DNA of 64,000 bases, from positions 1-64,000 of the forward strand of contig JACQZU010000024.1 in assembly GCA_016213735.1 (NCBI GenBank). The letters are read 5' to 3'. The notes under the pieces are model-generated. The model made no database searches. It had not been told where the DNA came from and worked only from the letters and a program-made list of their open reading frames with translations. A program made the position numbers and the translations under genes. This document shows, one piece after another, positions 59,678-64,000 of the stretch (position 1 is its first letter; each line of letters begins with the position of its first letter). The DNA is from Acidobacteriota bacterium. GTDB lineage: Bacteria; Acidobacteriota; Holophagae; Holophagales; Holophagaceae.

Positions 59678-61624
59678 TCATGGCCTCGCCACCAGGGGCA
59701 GTTCGACGAAGCTCGCCTGCCCCGGGGCGTGGAAGATCCTGTGGACCGCCTTTCGGTAATCCTCGGGCCTCGCCCAGAAGATGCTCGGGACGAAGTTCTG
59801 GGGGTTCCGGTCGTAGAGGGGGAACCAGCTGGACTGCACCTGGACCATGATGCGGTGCCCCGGCAGGAAGACATGGTTGGCCGTGGGGAGGGCGAAGCGG
59901 TAGGTCAGGGCCTCGCCTGCGGGGATCGGCCGGGGCGTCTCCAGGCTTTCTCGGTAGCGGCCCCTGAAGATGTCCGCCGACACCATGAGCTGGTAGCCCC
60001 CCATGGCCGGCTGTTCGGCCACTTCGTCGGGGTAGACGTCGATGAGCTTCACCACCCAGTCGGCGTCCGTGCCCGTGGTGGAGGCCACCAGGTTGGCCAC
60101 GGGCTCCCCGGCGACCTGCACCGGCTCCTTCAGCACCTCGCTGGTGAAGCTGAGCACGTCGGGCCTCCCGCTGGCCTCTCGTTGGTCCGTGACCAGCCAG
60201 GCGTCCCAGGTGGCGGCCGACTGCCGCACCGGACGGGGGAGGAAGGGAACCGGCTTGGCCGGGTCGGAGACGAACTCCTCGAAGGGGGCATCGCTCGCCT
60301 TCGGTGCCTGGAAGCCGACCCGGGACCCCGCCCCGAGGTACAGCGGCGCCGGTTGGATCCGCCCGCCCGCCGCGCCAGGCCAAGAGGGCAGCCGCCGCCA
60401 GGCGTTGGTTCCGGTCTCGAAGGCGAAGACCGGCGGGATGTCGGCGCGAGGAGCGCCCTCCTTCAGGTGCTGGTCCAGGAAGGGCCGGAGGATCTCCCGG
60501 CGGAAGGTGAGGGCGGTGTCGCTCCCGAACCTCAGGGGGCCCAGGCTGCTGCCATCGGCAATCTCCTGGCCGTGGTGCCAGGGCCCCATGACGAGGAAGA
60601 CTTTTTCGTTGGAGGGGTCCTTGGGCTTGAGGGCCTTCCAGACCGCGATGGCGCCGTAGATGTCCTCCTGGTCCCAGAGGCTGTGGACGATGAGCACAGG
60701 CACCTGCAGGGGCCGGGCGGCCAGGATCCGATCCATGGCCTGCTCCCGCCAGAAGGCGTCGTAGGCGGGGTGCTCCAGGAGCTTCCGCCAGAAGCCGAGC
60801 TGCTCCATGCCGTGCCGGCGACCCAGTTCGCCGGCGGATCCCGCCGAGAGGTAGGCGTCGTAATCGTCGTAGTGGCCCGTGCGCCACTTCACCGAGGAGT
60901 CCCGGGTGGCCTGCTGGTCGTGGATGTAGGCCATGCCCTGCTGGCGGAAGGCGCCGAAGTGGAACCAGTCGTCTCCCCGCCAGCCGTCCACCATGGGGTT
61001 CATGGGCACGGAGACCTTGAGCGCGGGATGAGGGTCCACCAAGGCCATGAGAGGGGTGAAGCCGTCGTAGGAGATGCCCAGGATGCCGACCCGGCCGTTG
61101 CTCTCCGGAACGTTCTTCACGAGCCAGGCGATGGTGTCCCAGGTGTCGGTGGCATGGTCCACCGACGAGGGATTCAGGGGCCCGCGCAGCGGACGGTTCA
61201 TGACATAGCCGCCCTCGGAGCCGTGCTTGCCCCGCACGTCCTGCACCACGCGGATGTAGCCTCCTTCCACGATCACGTCCACGGCATTGTCGTAGCCCTG
61301 GAGGGAAGGCCCCAGGTGCCGGCTGGGATTCCGGGAGGTCATGCCCTTCGCGTCGTAGGGAGTCCGGGTGAGGAGCATGGGCGCGCCCTTGGCCCCTTTC
61401 GGCACCAGGATCACCGTGAAGAGCTTCGTCCCGTCCCGCATGGGGACCATGACTTCCCGGCGTTCGTGGTCCCAGCCTTCGGTGGAGAGCTTGAAGGACG
61501 CGGGCGTCTCGCTGGGCAGGGGCTCGGCGGGGGGCCCCTGCTTCGCCCTTGGGACCTGGCCCGAGAGGGGTGGGGCTCCCAGGAGGGCGGCCAGGGTGAA
61601 CGCAAGGAGGGCAGGGGCGGCCAT
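59678..61624 (-). CDS. secreted CocE/NonD family (X-Pro dipeptidyl-peptidase-like) hydrolase
   Basis: This is a 648-residue S15-type alpha/beta hydrolase with a signal peptide (1-23). It has YDAKGMTSR, the nucleophile Ser185 in GISYDGF, Asp in IVHSLWDQED and His in GPWHHGQ, then the C-terminal galactose-binding-like beta domain. Substrates include X-Pro peptides, cocaine or glutaryl-cephalosporins; the actual one cannot be told. It converges with the amidohydrolase gene. Confidence 0.9.
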   Translation of the reverse strand: MAAPALLAFTLAALLGAPPLSGQVPRAKQGPPAEPLPSETPASFKLSTEGWDHERREVMVPMRDGTKLFTVILVPKGAKGAPMLLTRTPYDAKGMTSRNPSRHLGPSLQGYDNAVDVIVEGGYIRVVQDVRGKHGSEGGYVMNRPLRGPLNPSSVDHATDTWDTIAWLVKNVPESNGRVGILGISYDGFTPLMALVDPHPALKVSVPMNPMVDGWRGDDWFHFGAFRQQGMAYIHDQQATRDSSVKWRTGHYDDYDAYLSAGSAGELGRRHGMEQLGFWRKLLEHPAYDAFWREQAMDRILAARPLQVPVLIVHSLWDQEDIYGAIAVWKALKPKDPSNEKVFLVMGPWHHGQEIADGSSLGPLRFGSDTALTFRREILRPFLDQHLKEGAPRADIPPVFAFETGTNAWRRLPSWPGAAGGRIQPAPLYLGAGSRVGFQAPKASDAPFEEFVSDPAKPVPFLPRPVRQSAATWDAWLVTDQREASGRPDVLSFTSEVLKEPVQVAGEPVANLVASTTGTDADWVVKLIDVYPDEVAEQPAMGGYQLMVSADIFRGRYRESLETPRPIPAGEALTYRFALPTANHVFLPGHRIMVQVQSSWFPLYDRNPQNFVPSIFWARPEDYRKAVHRIFHAPGQASFVELPLVARP

Positions 61625-61895
61625 GGCGGCTCCGGGAAGGAGCCTCCATTCTGCCTCATTCAAGGATTCCGGGATCCGCCGTCCCGGAGGAGGGGCGGTC
61701 CGCCGGAAACCTTGATGCCTGGCTGGAGCGGTCTTCCCTTGGACCGCCCCCCGTCCTGGGTGAGCAAGGAGGCTCCGCACGGTGTGCAGGTGGGGAAGGG
61801 CTTCTCCGCGGGGCGGCGCGAGGGCCGAGGGGAACCGCATCCTTTCCCGGGGTCTCCCTCGTTCCGACAGGAATGCCTTTCCCCATCCTCGGGCA

Positions 61896-62564
61896 TCAAC
61901 CAGATGAGGCTTCTCTCCAATCCCGGCCACGGTCGATGCCATGCACCCATAGCATGACGAGGAGCCCCAGAGGCAGCATGGGAAGAACCGCCCGGATGCC
62001 CGGCGGCGGCGGGGCCATGCCCGCGGCGTCGGGCAGGTAGGTCCCGAGGCAGAAGGCCACGAAGAGCCAGAGCAAGGCCGTGCCCCACCAGCGGCGCCCC
62101 CGGGTTCCACGGAGGTACAGCACGAGGCCCAGGACGAAGAGGCCGCCTTCCAGAGCGAGGCTCGGGACCCGGTGGTTCCAGAGACCCAGGCCGAACTTCG
62201 GATTCCCCCACAGAAGGGGCAGGTCGGGGCGGTGGGTGACCCAATCCAGGAGCCAGTGGCTCAGCACCGCCAGGCCCAGCCAGAGGGCGCCGGCCCGATC
62301 CCGCCGCCAGGCGTACCACCCCAGGGAGAACAGCAGGGACCACCCCAGGGTTTCCGCGAGGCCGTGGGACAGGGGGTAGTGCTGGAGATCCAGGGCGTTC
62401 ACCACGGTCGTTCCGGGCTTGACCTCGGCGCGCTCCACGCCCGCGAAGAGCAGCAGCAGCCAGAGGAAGTCGGCCCAGACGGCCGCCAGCCAGAGCAGGG
62501 CCAGGGGCACCCGGGGGGCCCGGGGCCTGAAGGCGAGGGCCACGGCGTAATGGCCGATGTACAT
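61896..62564 (-). CDS. YdjM-like membrane-bound metal-dependent hydrolase
   Basis: This is a 222-residue protein with five or six membrane segments. It has MYIGHYAVALAF, HYPLSHGLAE, HWLLDWVTHRPDLPL and GLWNHR, with His/Asp positions that match the YdjM/DUF457 family. It starts with an ATG that overlaps the MscS stop (a GTG one codon earlier also fits). Substrate unknown. The 271 bases downstream hold no gene I can support. Confidence 0.82.
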   Translation of the reverse strand: MYIGHYAVALAFRPRAPRVPLALLWLAAVWADFLWLLLLFAGVERAEVKPGTTVVNALDLQHYPLSHGLAETLGWSLLFSLGWYAWRRDRAGALWLGLAVLSHWLLDWVTHRPDLPLLWGNPKFGLGLWNHRVPSLALEGGLFVLGLVLYLRGTRGRRWWGTALLWLFVAFCLGTYLPDAAGMAPPPPGIRAVLPMLPLGLLVMLWVHGIDRGRDWREASSG

Positions 62565-63463
62565 CACTCCCCTCCGGGGGGCGCGGGTTCAGGGTCCACC
62601 GGCCGCGCTGCACTGTAAACCCGGCGCTGGGGAATGGGGCTCTCGATCCCCTCGATGCGGAAGCGCTGGAGGATGCGCTTGCGGTATTCCCGGGCCACGT
62701 CCCACTGCTTGCCGGGAGCAGTCTTGGTGAGCGTTCGGAGGGTGCAGCCATCCTTCCCGAACCCCTCCACGCCCTTCACCTCCGTCGGCTCCAGGACGAG
62801 CTCCGGAAGATCCTTGGCCAGCTTGCCGCCGATCTCGGCGAGCAGGGCCAGGACCTTCTCCAGGTCGGCATCGTAGCCGATCTCCACGTCCACCTGGGCC
62901 CGGGCGAAGTCCTTGCTGAGCACCACCAGACGCGTGATGGATCCGTTGGGAAGGTAGTGGGCCCGCCCCTCGGCGTCCCGGATCTGGGTCACGCGGAGGG
63001 TCATGCGCTCCACGGTGCCCACGTGCTTGTCGTCCACGCTGATGATGTCCCCCACCCCGAACTGGTTCTCCATGAGGAGGAAGAAGCCGCTGATGACGTC
63101 CTTCACCAGGGCCTGGGCGCCGAAGCCCAGGGCCACGCCCGCCACCGCGGAGCCCGCCAGGAGGGGCTGGATGTTCACCCCGAACTCCTGGAGGGTCATG
63201 AGCAGGAAGAAGACCACCACCAGCACCCGGGCGGCGTTGTTCAGCACCGTGGAAAGGGTCTCCGCCCGCCGCTCGGCGTCCGTGGTGACCTCGTCGTTGC
63301 CGTCGTCCACGGCCCTCCGCACGGCCTTTCCGATCAGTTTCACGGCGTAGAGCAGGAGCAGGCAGACCGCCACCACGATCGCCAGGCGCTCCAGCTTGAT
63401 CCAGCCCTTGGCCCCCATCCAGGCCAGGAAGGCGTCCCATCGGGCATTCACGAGCATCGGCAT
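62564..63463 (-). CDS. MscS family mechanosensitive channel
   Basis: This is a 299-residue membrane protein. Three membrane segments are seen (about 22-45, 70-92, 98-125); the pore helix is GSAVAGVALGFGAQALVKD. The MscS beta domain follows with FGVGDIISVDDKHVGTVERMTLR (core VGDIISVDD) and PNGSITRL. It opens on hypo-osmotic shock in the family. It is followed directly by the YdjM-like gene. Confidence 0.92.
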   Translation of the reverse strand: MPMLVNARWDAFLAWMGAKGWIKLERLAIVVAVCLLLLYAVKLIGKAVRRAVDDGNDEVTTDAERRAETLSTVLNNAARVLVVVFFLLMTLQEFGVNIQPLLAGSAVAGVALGFGAQALVKDVISGFFLLMENQFGVGDIISVDDKHVGTVERMTLRVTQIRDAEGRAHYLPNGSITRLVVLSKDFARAQVDVEIGYDADLEKVLALLAEIGGKLAKDLPELVLEPTEVKGVEGFGKDGCTLRTLTKTAPGKQWDVAREYRKRILQRFRIEGIESPIPQRRVYSAARPVDPEPAPPGGE

Positions 63464-63795
63464 GAAGGGATTCTAGCGGTGAACGACGCTCCCCCTTTCA
63501 AGGACGGCCGCGATGCCCCCTGGACCCGAATGGTTGGAATGAAAAGCGTCCTTCCTGGAACCCCTCCCAGGGGAACGGGAGGGATTCCTCCCCGGCCCGG
63601 AGCCGCTGGAGAAGGTCCCCGAGAAAGGACCTGGGGATTCCGTTCCGTTCGACCTCCCTCACGGGGGCGGCCCGCCTGGACCCGCCCTGCCTGCCTCGGC
63701 AGCCGTCGAAGGGGGCTTCGCCGCCGTCCTCCCCGGCCGATCCCGGGCATCATTCTGGAAGAAGTCCCGAACCGTCCACACCCCGGAGGACGACC
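63464..63795. other. intergenic region, no convincing gene
   Basis: About 330 bases between the divergent MscS and M20-type genes. Open frames here are arginine/proline-rich and lack ribosome sites. I see no repeat or clear promoter; CATCATTCTGG near 63748 may be part of the downstream promoter. Confidence 0.5.
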
Positions 63796-64000
63796 GTGCC
63801 CCGACGCCGCGCAAGGATCCCGCTGGCCCTTTCCCTTTCGGGTACCATCCTCCTGGCCCAGACGGGCAGGAACCCGCTCGAATCCATCACCGCGGGGCTG
63901 GACCGCCTGTCGCCCAGCCTCCTGTCCCTCTACCAAGACCTTCACCGGCAGCCGGAACTGTCGGGAAAAGAGGTGAAGACCGCCGCCCGCATGGCAGGGG
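63796..64000 (+). CDS. M20-type amidohydrolase/peptidase, N-terminal part (cut by window end)
   Basis: Only the first 68 codons are present. A GTG start follows GGAGGACGACC. A signal sequence (IPLALSLSGTILLAQT) leads to LYQDLHRQPELSGKE, the hallmark N-terminus of M20D amidohydrolases (HipO/IAA-hydrolase type). Further motifs lie beyond the window. Confidence 0.7.
   Translation, partial: MPRRRARIPLALSLSGTILLAQTGRNPLESITAGLDRLSPSLLSLYQDLHRQPELSGKEVKTAARMAG

Noticed and set aside
1-64000. tRNA or rRNA genes
   Set aside because: Intergenic gaps were read for cloverleaf ends and conserved rRNA segments; none was seen.

Overview
The window looks like a chromosomal segment of a high-GC, Gram-negative bacterium with an LPS-bearing outer membrane. 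The features pointing that way are heptose kinase, KDO8P synthase, a LapB-like protein, OmpA and MipA proteins, and periplasmic parvulins. A mitochondrial-type citrate synthase, many single-domain PilZ proteins, FxSxG-free secreted families and the dense GC-rich coding suggest an Acidobacteriota/Holophagae-type organism (Geothrix/Holophaga-like). That placement is inference from gene content; no rRNA is present to confirm it. I saw no tRNA, rRNA, insertion sequence, prophage or CRISPR array.

Layout. 1-3.9 kb: end of a CCG-type Fe-S protein, a DUF4197 protein, Trm112-like protein plus heptose kinase, and a Rossmann-MCP fusion. 3.9-8.2 kb (minus): a five-gene cluster ending in the agmatine-to-putrescine pair aguB-aguA. 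8.3-13.6 kb: tmk-holB, an HD-GYP protein, a YecH-like protein, an ECF sigma factor with a membrane partner, and a family 4 uracil-DNA glycosylase. 13.7-19.9 kb: a fused LapA/LapB-like protein, then a tight minus-strand cluster of two periplasmic prolyl isomerases, an S4 RNA-binding protein and a YhaM-like nuclease, then a Bax inhibitor-1 protein. 20-23.1 kb: bioF-bioD-bioA. 23.2-25.7 kb: two PilZ proteins, L9, HU. 25.8-33 kb: a large secreted C45-like hydrolase, a VanZ-LpxH-like fusion, a DUF4136 lipoprotein and a Ser/Thr kinase with PEGA and TonB C-terminal domains. 33-41 kb: an Lrp regulator operon, kdsA-folC, and a group of small enzymes. 41-48 kb: a TMTC-like membrane protein with two exported proteins, a winged-helix/TPR regulator, a lipoprotein and a triheme cytochrome. 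48-53 kb: citrate synthase, a DUF3187 outer-membrane protein, PilZ, lysS. 52.9-53.3 kb: an unusual array of structured 80-bp repeats. 53.4-64 kb: secreted HExxH protein plus OmpA, DUF4920 plus PepSY-TM, FAH-family hydrolase, amidohydrolase, CocE-like hydrolase, a membrane hydrolase, MscS, and the start of an M20-type peptidase.

Themes. Envelope biogenesis (rfaE1, kdsA, LapB-like, LpxH-like, parvulins) and c-di-GMP signalling (HD-GYP, three PilZ) recur. Genes are closely packed, with many ATGA/GTGA overlaps. Many plus-strand starts are preceded at short distance by a TAGACT-like hexamer that probably acts as the -10 box. The most unusual features are the covarying hairpin array fused onto the 3' end of lysS, the Rossmann-MCP fusion, the VanZ-LpxH fusion and the kinase-PEGA-TonB fusion.
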